Part shown: piece by piece, positions 1-10,860 of the stretch
How positions within the stretch are numbered: position 1 is the first letter of the stretch
How the letters are laid out: each line of letters starts with the position of its first letter
NCBI GenBank assembly: GCA_951799425.1
Contig: OX637391.1
Coordinates: 27,957,701-28,021,700 of the forward strand
Direction of reading: 5' to 3'
DNA from: Ilex aquifolium
Taxonomy: Eukaryota > Streptophyta > Magnoliopsida > Aquifoliales > Aquifoliaceae
DNA length: 64,000 nt
Notes under the pieces: generated by a model
Told to the model about the DNA's origin: nothing
Database searches by the model: none
What the model saw: the letters and a program-made list of their open reading frames with translations, nothing else
Made by a program: the position numbers and the translations under genes

Positions 1-203
1 TGTTTAAGTCTATTTCAATACTTATGAGAGATTGTTGGGTGTCTTCTTTGGTGGTGCTCATAATATTTGGGATGGCTTATCATTGACGAATTGAGCATTG
101 CACATAAGGTGTTTGTTAAATTACCCAAGAGGGAACAAAGAGTTGCTAGCTACTTTGTGACCAAATTTTAGTTGTTGTGAGGGTTTATCATTGCATATTC
201 AAC

Positions 204-1397
204 ATGTCTTCAAAACACCAAAGAGGGGAAAGCTCTAAATCTTCCAAGTCATAACGACAAAAAGAGATTTGTTAGCGAAGCGGCATCAAAGAGATTTCAT
301 ACGTGATTGGTGAAAAAGGTATTGATTCCCGAACGCAGTCTTCGCCCAGATGAGACGCATGATGGGTGTGTACATGACATGATTATGGAGCATGGTTGGT
401 TCGATTTCACAGAACAACCGGAGGCCGCCGTAATCCCCATTGTCAAAGAATTTTATGCCAATGCCAAGGAGGCTGACAACCATGTGGTTCAAGTCCGGGG
501 TAAAGCAGTGTCGTTTGACAAGGAAATCATCAATGCTTATTACAACATCGAAAATATATCCGATGATGATGAGTATACAAAATATAGAACTGAAGAACTT
601 GACTTGGATGAGGTGATCAAGTGTCTAGGAAAGCCGGGTGCTAAGTGGACATTAAAGGGGTCAGAGAAGGTTCACTTTTCACATAGCGAGCTGAGCCGGT
701 TTGGGAAGGCATGGTACTACTTTCTATGTGCTAAATTGATGCCTTCCACACACTTTACTAAATTACTCCGTGAAAGGGCGGTATTGCTTTATTGTATAGT
801 TACAAGAAAAACCATTAATGTGGGACAAGTTATTGCAGATTCAATCACAAAGGCTATTAAGAGCGGTTCAAATACCGGGTCGCCTCACCCATCATTAATT
901 TGCGGACTATGTAAGAAAGCAAGAGTCAAATGGAGTGCTGATGAAGTAGTTCAACAACCGCAGGTGCCAATTGATCATCAAATCATTAGCCGTTTTAAAG
1001 TATGGAAGGGTGGTTTCTCCGAGCATAGGGGTGCCGGGTTTGTTATGGTGACCCATCGGAGCCTCCTCAGCCTGCTGCTGCTTCATCCCAGTCACATATG
1101 GAGAGTTTAATTGATGAGATGTGTGGATTGCGTCGAGAAACGCAGGAGTTACATAGAGAGACACAAGAGTTACATAGGGAATCTCGACGCAAGTCTAGAC
1201 GCAATGACCAACTTGCACATTTTTTGGACTCATTCATGGAGTACTCAATGAAGTTCAATTCTTCACTAGTCCAGATGTTTACCAACTGTGGTTTCAACTC
1301 GGGCACATCTCTAGTACGGTTTCCTAGTCCACCTATGTTTCCCGAATACACTCCCAACTCAGCGGACGATGAGGATGCTGACGATGATGCGAACTAG
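204..1397 (+). pseudogene. Env-like ('putative plant transposon protein') region of T
   Basis: The translated sequence contains the signature of the protein found downstream of pol in plant Athila/Tat elements: a Glu-Gln-Pro-Glu-Ala-Ala-Val-Ile-Pro-Ile-Val-Lys-Glu-Phe-Tyr-Ala-Asn stretch near 415-466, then Val-Arg-Gly-Lys near 496. It ends in a charged heptad-like segment repeating Arg-Glu-Thr-Gln-Glu-Leu-His (about 1132-1180), probably a coiled coil, and a short acidic tail (about 1363-1390). The function of this family is not established. It occupies the env position, but homology to a true envelope is unproven. The copy is broken, with a small number of breaks. Confidence 0.7.
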
Positions 1398-1443
1398 CGA
1401 AGTCTCAGGGAAGTCCTCTGTCTTAATTTTTTTCTACTTTCTA

Positions 1444-1478
1444 CACTGAGGACAATGCTTAGTTTCAGTTTGGGGGTG
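1444..1478 (+). promoter_or_regulatory. Internal polypurine-like tract of T with weak hairpin
   Basis: Just after the env-like region, the motif GAGGACAATGC is followed by AGTTTGGGGGTG at 1467-1478. It resembles the tract before T's own 3' LTR (2507-2519) and the internal tracts of A, B and E. The stem here is degraded (ACTG/CAATG). A role as a second plus-strand priming site is inference. Confidence 0.4.
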
Positions 1479-2481
1479 TTTTCTTGTTTGCATTTGCATT
1501 ATTGGGTATGCATTTAGATAGCATATTTTTGCATGTTTTAGTACAACTTGAGCAATTGGTTGATTGAATTTGATCATGGCCAATGATGAAATGGATTAAT
1601 TGTTAATTCAAGGGAAATTGATGAACATGTTGAGTTTGTAGTTTAACATACTAGTTGGTTTTACACTGGTTATGATTTTTTTTCATGCATGAGCACATAT
1701 CTATCTGTTTGGTTAGTTATCATTTAGAGAATTTATTTGGCTAAGTGCTTGTGGGAGATATCAGTGAAACTCTAGAAAATTTATTTAAGCATCATTCGAA
1801 GCAAGTTTAGGCATTCATATAAGTTTGGGGGAAATATTGGTTATGATGGGATACTATAAAAAAAAATGAAATGAGTTTTTGAAAAATTATGTTGATTTGT
1901 TCTTTCATGAGTTAGAAAAAAAAATAGGAAGACAAGAACAAGAAAGGGGCATGTGGTGAGTAGAGATGGAGCGTAAAACGCACTTACTCATAAACACATG
2001 TTGAGAACGAGATGGAGCGTAAAACGCACTCGTTCAAGAAAAGGCGAGATGAAGCGTAAAACGTACTCACTCAATAGGAAGTGAGATGGAGCATAAAATG
2101 CACTCACTGAATGAATGAAAAAGAGAGAAAAAAAAAATTCTTTGTACCTTCTAGTTATATGTTTTGCCTTAATTAGTAGAGGTTGATGTGAAACGTAAGT
2201 TTATAGAGTTGATATTGAGTATCTCTTATGGAGCACTTGACTATGTAAATTTATCTGGGTGATGACTAGTTTAAACAGTTCGAGCGTGCACATGTATTTA
2301 AAGGGTCATGAGCGGAGGTAAAATTAAAGAGTATGTTAAATTGTTAGACTTTGCACCGTTTTGAAGTTTCCCATGAATTATTATTTGTAGTAACTTTTGG
2401 GGCCATTAGTCAGATTCATATTAATCCATTGTTTGAGTATTTGGTTGTTAGGATTAGTTTTTAAAAGTTTTTTGTTAGTAT
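1479..2481 (+). other. Untranslated spacer of T between env-like region and 3' polypurine tract
   Basis: About 1 kb of AT-rich sequence with no convincing reading frame. Apart from the tandem repeat at 1960-2110 I see only A- and G-rich runs (for example near 1860 and 1915). Long noncoding spacers like this are usual between env-like region and 3' LTR in this group. Confidence 0.5.
1960..2110 (+). repeat. Four-copy imperfect minisatellite in the T spacer
   Basis: The core GAGATGGAGCGTAAAACGCA recurs four times with small changes, near 1963, 2008, 2046 and 2082, about 36-45 bases apart. The copies are separated by variable CACTCACT/CATTC-like sequence. Within the core, GCGTAAAACGC is itself a near-perfect inverted repeat (GCGT/ACGC). 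Confidence 0.8.
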
Positions 2482-2521
2482 TTTGCTTGAGGACAAGCAA
2501 ATATTTAAGTTTGGGGGTATT
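2482..2521 (+). promoter_or_regulatory. Hairpin plus polypurine tract before the 3' LTR of T
   Basis: TTTGCTTG (2482-2489), loop AGGA (2490-2493) and CAAGCAAA (2494-2501) form a perfect 8-bp stem. Six bases later comes AAGTTTGGGGGTA (2507-2519), the polypurine tract expected to prime plus-strand DNA synthesis, ending at the LTR start TGATGAG. The tract function is family knowledge. The hairpin is seen directly and its role is unknown. Confidence 0.75.
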
Positions 2522-3867
2522 TGATGAGTGAGATTTATACCTACGAATTGAGTACTTTCGGTTTGATGAAATTGCAAGTTTTCAATTATTTTATGCTCCT
2601 TTTTATTTGTTTTGTGTGTTTTGATGTTATTTTGTAGGGATGATCATTTAGAAGGAAATAAGATGATTTGGAAGGAAACAAGGTCAATTTGGAGCCAAAA
2701 TGTTGGATTTTTGAAGGCTAAACAACAAGGGAAGATGCTAGGCTTTAAAGGGGTCAGCGCCCCTGCGCCAAAACCAGCGCCCCTACGCCACAAGGGCAGT
2801 AAATCAGCGCCCCTGGCTGATTTTGGCGCAGCTGCGCTGGTAGGGGAAGTTGGACGCGAATTAGGACTCGTTTTTTACCCGAAATTGGACTCTAATGCCT
2901 CTTATGTGCTAGGGTTTGAGGAGAATATAAATATACTGATTTTCGGGGCTGAAAACATAGAGAAGAATACCAAGGATTGATAGAAAATTGAAGGCAAGAA
3001 TCGAAGGAACCGACGCAAAGAAAATCGGACTTGAAGGCTAGAGAGGAATTGAATATTGCAACTAAGTTTTCATTCTTTTCTCTTACTTTTACTTCTTGAT
3101 TTTCTGAGATGTTGTTTAATTTGAGAAGGATGTTTTTTAATTACATTATGAACTAAATTTTTATTAAGATTGCAACGAAACCTAATGTCTAGTTAAATTG
3201 ATCTACTCTCGTTTCTAGTTCTTGTTGATCATATATAAGTTGTTTGTCATATTTTGTGCTTAATATATGATTGTGTGGCCAACAATTAATTTGATAACTT
3301 AGATGAAATTGGAAGATGAATTCTAGGTTTAGATCTGAATATGATGACATGCGTCTGGTTAATTCTTCTTAGGATTGAATTGCTGGGTTTGTGTATAGGA
3401 TAGGAATATACCTATATGTCGTGTCTAACTTTTATGAGAGTTTGAACTTAATGAATCTATTCCAACTTATTTTGCATAGGAATATAGCAATTTAATTGGG
3501 AGAGATATTTTTATCTAACTATTGGAAGAGGTTTGATAAATAGTTTTGAGTTCTCAGTTAACAACTTATTTTGATCAATTAGCTGGAAAGAGAGTGGAGA
3601 TATTTATACGAAGCATTAGGGGAAGTTGTAATCTTACTTCTTCTATCCGTTAAATTCAACCCTTGATTGTTAACTTTAGATTTAGTTTTAAACTAGTTAT
3701 TTCATAGTTCAATTCCAATTGTTTAAATAAAATTGAATTGATATAAAGTTAGTACTTGAGAGTTATTAGTAATAATTCTCCGTGGGAACGATACTCTACT
3801 TATCACTTTATTACTTGTTGATCGTGTATACTTGCACGTAAATTGTCAATACCAAATTCGGACAACA
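2522..3867 (+). repeat. 3' LTR of T
   Basis: Starts TGATGAGTGAG after the polypurine tract and ends GACAACA, 1346 bp. The last ~100 bases contain CTCCGTGGGAACGATACTCT and GTATACTTGCACG, typical of the U5 end of Tat-like plant LTRs. A GC-rich repeated block at 2753-2850 (AGCGCCCCTGCGCC and variants, plus GCGCAGCTGCGC) stands where other LTRs here carry palindromic cassettes. No partner LTR is in the window, so its age cannot be judged. Confidence 0.75.
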
Positions 3868-4742
3868 CCTCGGTCTGCCTATTCACTGCCAAAACCTTTC
3901 AGAAGGTTTTATCTACTGGAATGAACCTTACAGAAGGTTTGCAAAACCTTTCAGAAGGTTTTTCTTATTGGTTTGTCATATAACTGTTCCTGCACAAACC
4001 TTCCGGAAGGTTTATGTCGACCTTCCGGAAGGTTTATGTCGACCTTCCGGAAGGTTTTGCCCAGATTGCCTAGACAGTCTGCAACTCAAGCTCTGCCATT
4101 TGGGGGTCCCAACTACATTTCTCCTACTTGTCCCTTGACATCCCTTACACATCTACATGCCTCCCATCACCCATGCTTGGACTTTGAAGGCTTGGACATT
4201 TATGAGGAGGAGAGAGAAGAGGAAGAGCTGGGAGATGTAGGCTAGGCCTGTCCTAGCCTGCCCAATGTATCCAATCAGCCCCCTTTTGGTGTAAGGCCTG
4301 TCACACACCTATGGAGCTCTCTATGGACGAAAATGTATCATTCATTATGTATTATTCATCTTGTATTGCATTGTAGAGAGAGAAGCTCTAGGTAGAAGAC
4401 ATAGTTAGAGAGAGAAAGCTTAGATTTATTGCATTTCTTCCATCCATTTCACTTGTAATCCTCTGTAAGACTTGTGTAAGCTTCATTTATTGTCTTTAAT
4501 GTCATTTATTACAAGCACATTGCAAGTTTAGTTCTCTATTTTTGTTTTCACCATTGTTGTAGCTAGTTTTCTTCATTTCAAGTTTTAAAATGGGTATTGA
4601 ATGTTTCTAGTCTTAGTTTAAGTTTTCTTGCATTAAACTAAATTCCAATCTTCATTTCTTTACAATGTCTCTCCATTACATTTATGTTCTTGCTTTAAAT
4701 ATGAGTAGCTAAGCTTATAGTTGGCTAATCCAAGGGAGAACT
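3868..4742 (+). repeat. 5' LTR of B, first visible piece
   Basis: Matches 36440-37280 of the 3' LTR closely, including the palindromic AACCTTCCGGAAGGTT cassette (3890-4060) and the conserved GGGGTCCCAACTACATTTCT block. It is cut on the left by T and on the right by the chromovirus. GAACT at 4738-4742 is repeated at 26286-26290, where the LTR resumes. Confidence 0.9.
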
Positions 4743-5040
4743 TGATGTAAATCGTAATAGCTCTGATATCAAATTGATGTAGATCGTAGTAGGGAAGAAT
4801 TAGGGATGAGAAAAGAAGAAGAACGGAATGAGGATTCATGATTCAATATCAATAATAATCAAATCTACCAAAACAAATACCATATCCCCTATATATATAG
4901 GGAGAGCACAAATCCTAAAAGAACTCTAAAAGAAATAAATGGTCAAAATGACAACTAAACCCCTGAAAAACAAAATGAAAAATAACTCATAATCCCTACG
5001 TCTACGCCTACTATAACGAAATATAATCCGATTCCTATCA
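4743..5040 (-). repeat. 3' LTR of the chromovirus
   Basis: 298 bp, TGATGTAAATCG to ATTCCTATCA in plus reading, near-identical to the other LTR at 25938-26285 apart from scattered changes and a length difference of about 50 bp in a purine-rich stretch. The divergence suggests an insertion that is not recent. Confidence 0.9.
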
Positions 5041-5052
5041 TTTCTCCCCGGC
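5041..5052 (-). promoter_or_regulatory. Polypurine tract of the chromovirus
   Basis: On the minus strand the sequence is GCCGGGGAGAAA, directly abutting the 3' LTR and overlapping the end of the integrase-chromodomain frame. Family knowledge makes it the plus-strand primer. Confidence 0.8.
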
Positions 5053-6520
5053 TAAAAAGAACTCGCCTCTGGAGAGATACGATCATGATAATGCTCTAGA
5101 AGATTAGGGTCAAGCCGACGGAAATCCTCCTCAATAATCCATGAATCATCAGTCTCTGGACGATCTCTCCACTGAACAAGATAACGACGATATCCCCCAT
5201 CCGAGGAGCCCACAATCTGATCATCGAGTACATCTGCAATATGGTCATGTAGTTGTGGTGGAAACAGTGGAAGAATAGGAACTGTAGGTGATACTGATGA
5301 CGAAGCAACTCCACCTGTAGCAACACCTGCTGGCAACATAGGAGGCTCAAAAGTAGCATGATAAGGAAACAATTCTTCCACATTTAAAATAGGACTAATA
5401 CTCATATTCAAAGGTAAGTCAAGGTGATATGCATTAGGTCCAAGCTTACAAAGAATACGAAAAGGGCCAGTGGCTCGAGCATGTAACTTTTTGAAAGAAT
5501 TTTTAGGGTAACGTTCAACCATGACATAATCTCCCACAGTAAATTATTTATTCCTACGGTGAACATCTGCAACCAATTTATAATTCTCATTACTTAATGT
5601 AATTTTCTGTCTTATGTCGGCATGCAAGTCATGAATATGCTAGGCAAAAGCTTCGGCTGAGTGTGAAGGGCGGTAATCAGGAGGTAAAGGTAATAAGTCA
5701 ATAGGTTGTCTAGGGGAATAGCTATAAACAATCTCAAAAGGGGGTCTACCAGTCGACCTGTTGATGGAGTTGTTATAGACAAATTCAGTAGTAGGCAACA
5801 ACAAATCCCAATTTCCCATCTTCTCACCCACTAGACCCCTAAGCAAATCTCCCAAACTACGATTGACAACCTCAGTTTGACCCTCAGTTTGGGGATGAAA
5901 GGTAGAGGAAAACTTAAGACTAGTCCCAAGAGTTTCCAAAGTGTCTTCCAAAAATAACTCACAAACTTGACATCCTTATCAGACACAATGGAAATAGGCA
6001 ACCCATGTAGTCGAACAACCTCTCTAAAAAATAACTTTGCTACATGTGAGGCATCAATAGACTTAGTGCAAGGAATGAAATGGGCCATCTTAGAAAACTA
6101 TCCACGACAACTAGAATGGAATCATGATTACGGGCTGTTTTAGGCAAGCCTAAGACAAAGTCCATACTAAGGTCTCTCCATGGTGTGTGTGGAACTGGTA
6201 ATGGTGTGTACAACCCAGTGTTTTGTTTCCTAACCTTTGCTAACTGACAAGTGCGATACTGTGACACTATCCTAATAATGTCACGCCTCAAAGTGGGCCA
6301 ATAAAACCTATCCTCAACAAGTGCAAATGTCTTATCCCTACCAAAATGGCCTGCCAGACCTCCAGCTTGTAATTCCCAAATCAGGAAATCCCTAAGTGAA
6401 GTACGGGGAATACATAAGCGCGACCCTTTAAACAAATAACCATCTCTAAGGAGGAAATCAATGTACTCATACTGGTTACCAGCCTGAACATCCTGAAAAA
6501 TGATACTAAAGTCAGGACAA
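5053..6520 (-). pseudogene. Chromovirus integrase with C-terminal chromodomain (remains)
   Basis: The zinc-binding region shows His-Phe-Gly-Arg-Asp-Lys-Thr and Cys-Gln-Leu-Ala-Lys near 6230-6350. The catalytic core includes Met-Asp-Phe-Val-Leu-Gly-Leu-Pro (about 6160) and His-Pro-Gln-Thr-Glu-Gly-Gln-Thr-Glu (about 5880). The tail (about 5075-5250) is a chromodomain with Tyr-Leu-Val-Gln-Trp-Arg and Asp-Asp-Ser-Trp-Ile. In living relatives the chromodomain steers integration toward particular chromatin marks. The copy is broken in several places. Confidence 0.85.
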
Positions 6521-6559
6521 GAAGCATACTCATCCCTAATCCTGTCAAAGCCGATCACA

Positions 6560-7367
6560 TGGACACTCATAGTCTGTAAAACAACAACTACACATCTAAG
6601 AGCATCCGTAGGCTTGTTTTCAATGCTCGCTCGGTGGTGAAGAACAAAAGTATACTCCTGAAGGAACTCAACCCACCTAACGTGCCTAACACTCAATTTT
6701 ATCTGGGAATGAAGGTATTTCAATGCCTGATGATCAGAATATAACACAAACTCAGATGACAATAGATAATACCTCCAATGACGGAGAGCTTGTACCACAG
6801 CGTAGAACTCTTTGTCATATGTAGAGTATCATTGTTTACCTTCATTGAGTTTTCACTGAAGTAAGCAATAGGATGACCCTCTTGACTCAAAACTCCACCT
6901 ATCCCTACACTAGATGCATCACAGGCAACCTTAAACACCTTAGAAAAATCTGGGTGTCGAAGGATGGGTGCCTCTGTCATCTTGTGCTTAACTTCTTGAA
7001 ATGCTCTAGTTGTAGCAAGAGTCCATTGAAACTCCTCTTTTTTCATGCACTCTGTGATGGGAGCCATAATGGAACTAAACCCCTTAATAAATCGTCTATA
7101 GAAAGTGGCCAAACCATGAAAACTTCGAACCTCCGAAATTGTTCGTGGCACTGGCTAATTCCTAATAGCACGAATTTTCTCTGGGTCAGTTGCAATATCA
7201 TGCACAGAAATAACAAATCCAAGAAAAAGCACTAGAGATTGCATAAAGGAGCAATTCTTAAGGTTTGCATAGAATTTTTCCACACGTAATGTTTGAAAAA
7301 CCTGTTGAAGATGATCCAAGTGCTCTTCTTTAGACCGACTGTAGATCAAGATGTCATCAAAATAAAC
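6560..7367 (-). pseudogene. Chromovirus RT (C-terminal part) and RNase H (remains)
   Basis: The segment next to the insertion carries the RT catalytic box Tyr-Phe-Asp-Asp-Ile-Leu-Ile-Tyr-Ser-Arg (about 7338-7367). The RT thumb follows (Phe-Leu-Gly-Phe-Val-Ile, about 7205), then RNase H with Ala-Cys-Asp-Ala-Ser (about 6930) and Tyr-Ser-Asp-His-Gln-Ala-Leu-Lys-Tyr-Leu (about 6720-6740). Element A is inserted immediately beside the catalytic box. Broken fossil. Confidence 0.85.
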
Positions 7368-9042
7368 TGATTAGCACAAAACTTTGCATATTTTTATGTG
7401 CTAATCATCTTATTTTAATTACTTTTGGAGATTAAATGATGGGAGTTGGGTTAATTGAGTTCTTAACGATGATATTTGGTGTTTGCAGTTAAAAGGTTCT
7501 AAATGAGGCTTCTTAAGGGCTTCCCAAACCATTTGAGACAAATGAGGATGAAAAGGTAGCTTGGGAATAGCTCAGGAGATGAGAAAATCAAAAAATCAGG
7601 AAGTCAGCCAAACCGTACCGGTACGCTAAGGCTACAGGAGTTCAGCGTACCGGTATGCGTACCGGTACGCTAAAGCCACTGGAGTTCGACGTACCGATAC
7701 ATTTTGCCTGATCTTCCCAAATGCTCTGCAACTCATGTCTGCTGCTTTGAGGGTCCTACCAACAGACCTCCCATGCTCCCCTGACACGCCCACAATACTA
7801 TTCACCCCTTTCACACCCTTGATTGCAAGTTTGGAGCCTAGGTAATCAATGAGGAAAGAGAAGAGAAGAGGAGCTGGGTGTGCAGACAAGCTCTGTAACC
7901 CCTCTGTCCAGCCCATTCCTCCTGCACCCCTACAGATGGAGGTCACTTCTGGAGTCTAGGGCACCTCTCCAAGCACGTTTTTGGAGGGAAAGGGATCTCC
8001 AGCATTGGCATTCAGCACATTGGACAGAGATAGATAGATATAGAGAGAGAGAGTCTGGGGGAAGATGATGAATAGTGTTTTAGAGAGATAAAGTGAGATT
8101 TTTGCATTTCTTTCAATACATTGTCTTGTAATCCCTTGTATGAATCTTTAGAACTTCATTTAATATCATTAATGTTATTCTCCATCAAGTTCATTGCTAG
8201 TTTAATGCTCTTTTAAGCTTCTACCATTAATGTAACAAAGTTCTTCATTTTAGTAGCTGTAAAATGGGTTTTAAATGCATTCTCTTCTAGCTTATGTCTT
8301 CTTGCATTTATGTACTCAAGAACTTCATCTCTTTGCAATGCATTCCTATTACATAGTTAATTTCATTTTAAGCATGAATAGCTAAATCTTTTAGTTGGCA
8401 AAGCCAAGGGGAACCTCCACTTGGGTATACCATTTCAACTCATTCTCCTCCTTTCTTTCAGAGTTCAATGGTTCGGTTTGACTGGGTTGAGGGTGGATGA
8501 GTTGGTGAGTCTTTGATATTCCGTAGGCCTAGTCACGGTTTATGCTTAGATACTCACCAATCTTATCCCTAGCTTCCCACGAATCAATCGTTCATTCATA
8601 CTCTATTGAAGGAGGGATTCGAGTTGAGTTGGTATTCCTATTGGAATGACATCTTGGATTAGCCAACATTTGTTTTCTCACGTCATTTTCATCAACACAC
8701 ACTCACCAAAACAACTTTCAACCACAAAGATTTTACACTTTCTTTTACTCAAAATCACCTTCCCCTTGGTTTACTTCCTTCCCCGTGGAAACGACCTTGG
8801 AATACCACCAAGCAAAACACGACCCGCGAAAGTCTCCTTGCGCTTGGGAAGCACTTTTGTGCACACACACACATTTTTTGTGCATTCACATTTCACATTT
8901 CCACCATCTCATTTTCTTTTCTCTTTGCCCCTTTCTTTTGACACTATCCCAAGGGAGAGTGACACTCCCCTTTATCCATACACTACACATTCTAAGGGAT
9001 GGGTTTGAGAGGTTAAGAAACAACAACGTTTTTCATCAAGCA
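7368..9042 (+). repeat. 5' LTR of A
   Basis: Begins TGATTAGCACAAAAC and ends TTTTCATCAAGCA. It carries a cassette of CGTACCGGTACG palindromes at 7612-7700, then the conserved 'GAGGGTCC' block (7751-7758), a GA-rich run near 8040-8060, CA-repeats near 8865 and the GAGAGTGACACTCCCC inverted repeat near 8955-8970. Apparent reading frames inside it are not genes. Confidence 0.93.
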
Positions 9043-9046
9043 TTTT

Positions 9047-9064
9047 TGGCGCCGTTGCCGGGGA
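9047..9064 (+). promoter_or_regulatory. Primer-binding site of A (tRNA-Asp type)
   Basis: TGGCGCCGTTGCCGGGGA lies four bases after the LTR end and is the canonical Athila primer site, complementary to the 3' end of plant tRNA-Asp. Confidence 0.93.
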
Positions 9065-9253
9065 AGGCAAGTGTCAAACGAAGAAGGTGATTTCCGGACG
9101 ACGGAGGTAAGTCCCGTGATCTTCATCACGGGCTTAGGTACGTTGTCTCATGTATATATTTTTGTTTGTGTATAATTTCATTTATAGATATTTTGTTGTA
9201 TGTGGGGAAGGGAGGACTAAAATCGGTTAGTTAAGCAACCCCTTGGCCCCAAC

Positions 9254-10860
9254 ATGAATATTGACCAAGACCCACCCGAGGATGCAGGTGATAATTTTGA
9301 CAATGTGGATGCCAACCCGGACGTGCAAAGGGGTGGGGGAGGACCAGAACATAGAGTACCCAATCAACGATTGCATTTTCCCCCACCTAGGAATGAAGGG
9401 AACAATATCCCAATTGATCCCCCGGCGAGGTCAATGCGGGAATTCCTTCAACCAACCCACACCACCACACCTTCATGCATCCACCTTCCGGTCCAGGCTC
9501 ATCTCTTCATAGTTAAACCAGGGATGTTGCAATTACTTCCTACTTTCCATGGAATTGAGAATGAGAACCCCTATTCTCATATAAGAGACTTTGAGGAAAT
9601 AGTTGCAACATTTCTCCCCAATCACAATATGGAAGAGATAGCAAGAATGAAATTGTTCCCTTTTTCCCTGACTGATAAGGCAAAAGCTTGGCTTCATTCC
9701 TTGAGATCCCAGACCGTGACATCTTGGGGACAAATGATTTCCGTGTTTTTGAACAAGTTTTTTCCGGTGTATAAAACCACCACCCTAAAGAAGCAAATTC
9801 AAAATTTTTCTGAGCTGCCCAATGAACAATTCTATCACTGCTAGGAATGATACAAGGATTTGCTACAAATCCATTCCACACCATGGCTTTGAACCATGGC
9901 AAATGGTGAGTTTCTTCTATGAATGAATCACACCAGGCCATCGACAGTTCATCGATATGATGTGCAATGGGGAGTTTTTGAGCAAAGACCCTGATGAGGC
10001 CTTAGATTATTTTGATGCATTGACGGACAATGCACAGTCATGGGACATCATTAATCCCACCGATGTACCAAGGTCTTCATCTCAAGGGAGTAGCCAAACT
10101 CATAGGGGAGGGATTTATGACCTAAGTGACCGGGAGGACCTACTTTCAAAAATTGCCAAATTATCTAGGAAGGTTGAGAGCCTTGAGATCAATAGGAGGC
10201 AAGAGGTGTCACAAGTGTCAAAGGCTGAGGAATTTTGCTCAATATGTGAGAATGTGGAGCATTCCACATCGGAGTGCCCCAACATTCCGGCACTTAAGGA
10301 AGCATATCATGAGCAAGTCCATGCATTTAACCAACCAAGGCAATCATTCTCTCCTTACTCAAACACGTATAATCCGGGTTGGAGTAGTCACCCAAATTTT
10401 AGTTGGAGGAATGAGAATCCCACGCCACATGGTTCAATTGCACATACACCTCCCGTGCCTCCTAAGCAAGGTCAATACCAAGGCCAAGGGCAAGCGTCTA
10501 GCTCCCAATACCCCTAGAATAATCCGCAAGGGTATTCTTTGAACCCACCACCACAGAATTTTTCTACTCAAGGACCGTCCAATCCTTCCACCTACCAACC
10601 TCCCCATAAGAGGAACTTGGAGGATATGTTTTACAACTTCATCCAAAGCCAAACAACCTTTAACAACAACATCTCGGCTCAACTCACAAAAATTACCAAT
10701 GCCATAGGGGTGTCACAACAAGAGAAGGGGAAATTCCCCGCTCAACCCCAAGAAAACCCTAAGGGGCAACATGCTATTGAGTCATCCGACCCCACCAAAG
10801 AGAGTTGTGAGCAACTCAAAGCTATCACCACCCTCTGTAGTGGCATAGAAATTGACAAAA
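9254..10860 (+). pseudogene. Gag of A (remains)
   Basis: Starts Met-Asn-Ile-Asp-Gln-Asp. The capsid-type Retrotrans_gag region (about 9530-9990) has Thr-Phe-His-Gly-Ile-Glu-Asn-Glu-Asn-Pro-Tyr and Lys-Ala-Trp-Leu. A CCHC zinc knuckle (Cys-Ser-Ile-Cys..His-Ser..Cys) lies near 10236-10275, followed by a Pro/Gln/Ser-rich linker and a segment Phe-Ile-Gln-Ser-Gln-Thr-Thr-Phe-Asn-Asn near 10640. It would package the element's RNA. Broken fossil; gag and pol probably formed one long frame, as in other Athila elements. Confidence 0.85.

Larger units (their letters stand above)
1..3867 (+). mobile_element. Element T: 3' part of a Tat/Athila-group Ty3/gypsy retrotransposon
   Basis: Only the 3' end lies in the window: an env-like region, a long untranslated spacer, a polypurine tract and the 3' LTR. 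Gag-pol and the 5' LTR would be to the left. The right end is inferred from a terminal CA at 3867, followed by sequence that matches the middle of the LTR at 36180-37932, so T is inserted in the 5' LTR of element B. CCTCG (3868-3872) is the probable right copy of its target duplication; the left copy is outside. The element is a broken fossil. Group assignment rests on the env-like domain and the polypurine tract and is less certain than for A, B and C. Confidence 0.75.

Noticed and set aside
7612-7710. CRISPR-like look of short palindromes with spacers
   Set aside because: The repeats are few, irregularly spaced and inside plant LTRs; there are no cas genes, and the setting is eukaryotic.
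9047-9064. Possible tRNA gene at tRNA-like sequences
   Set aside because: Only the 18 bases complementary to a tRNA 3' end are present; these are primer-binding sites. No cloverleaf is found near any of them.
8646-9090. Overlapping frames of about 100-120 codons near the ends of A LTRs (also 22018-22380 and 26300-26520)
   Set aside because: They lie wholly in LTR sequence, recur in every LTR copy with different frames open, and have low-complexity composition. There is no sign of selection on protein.
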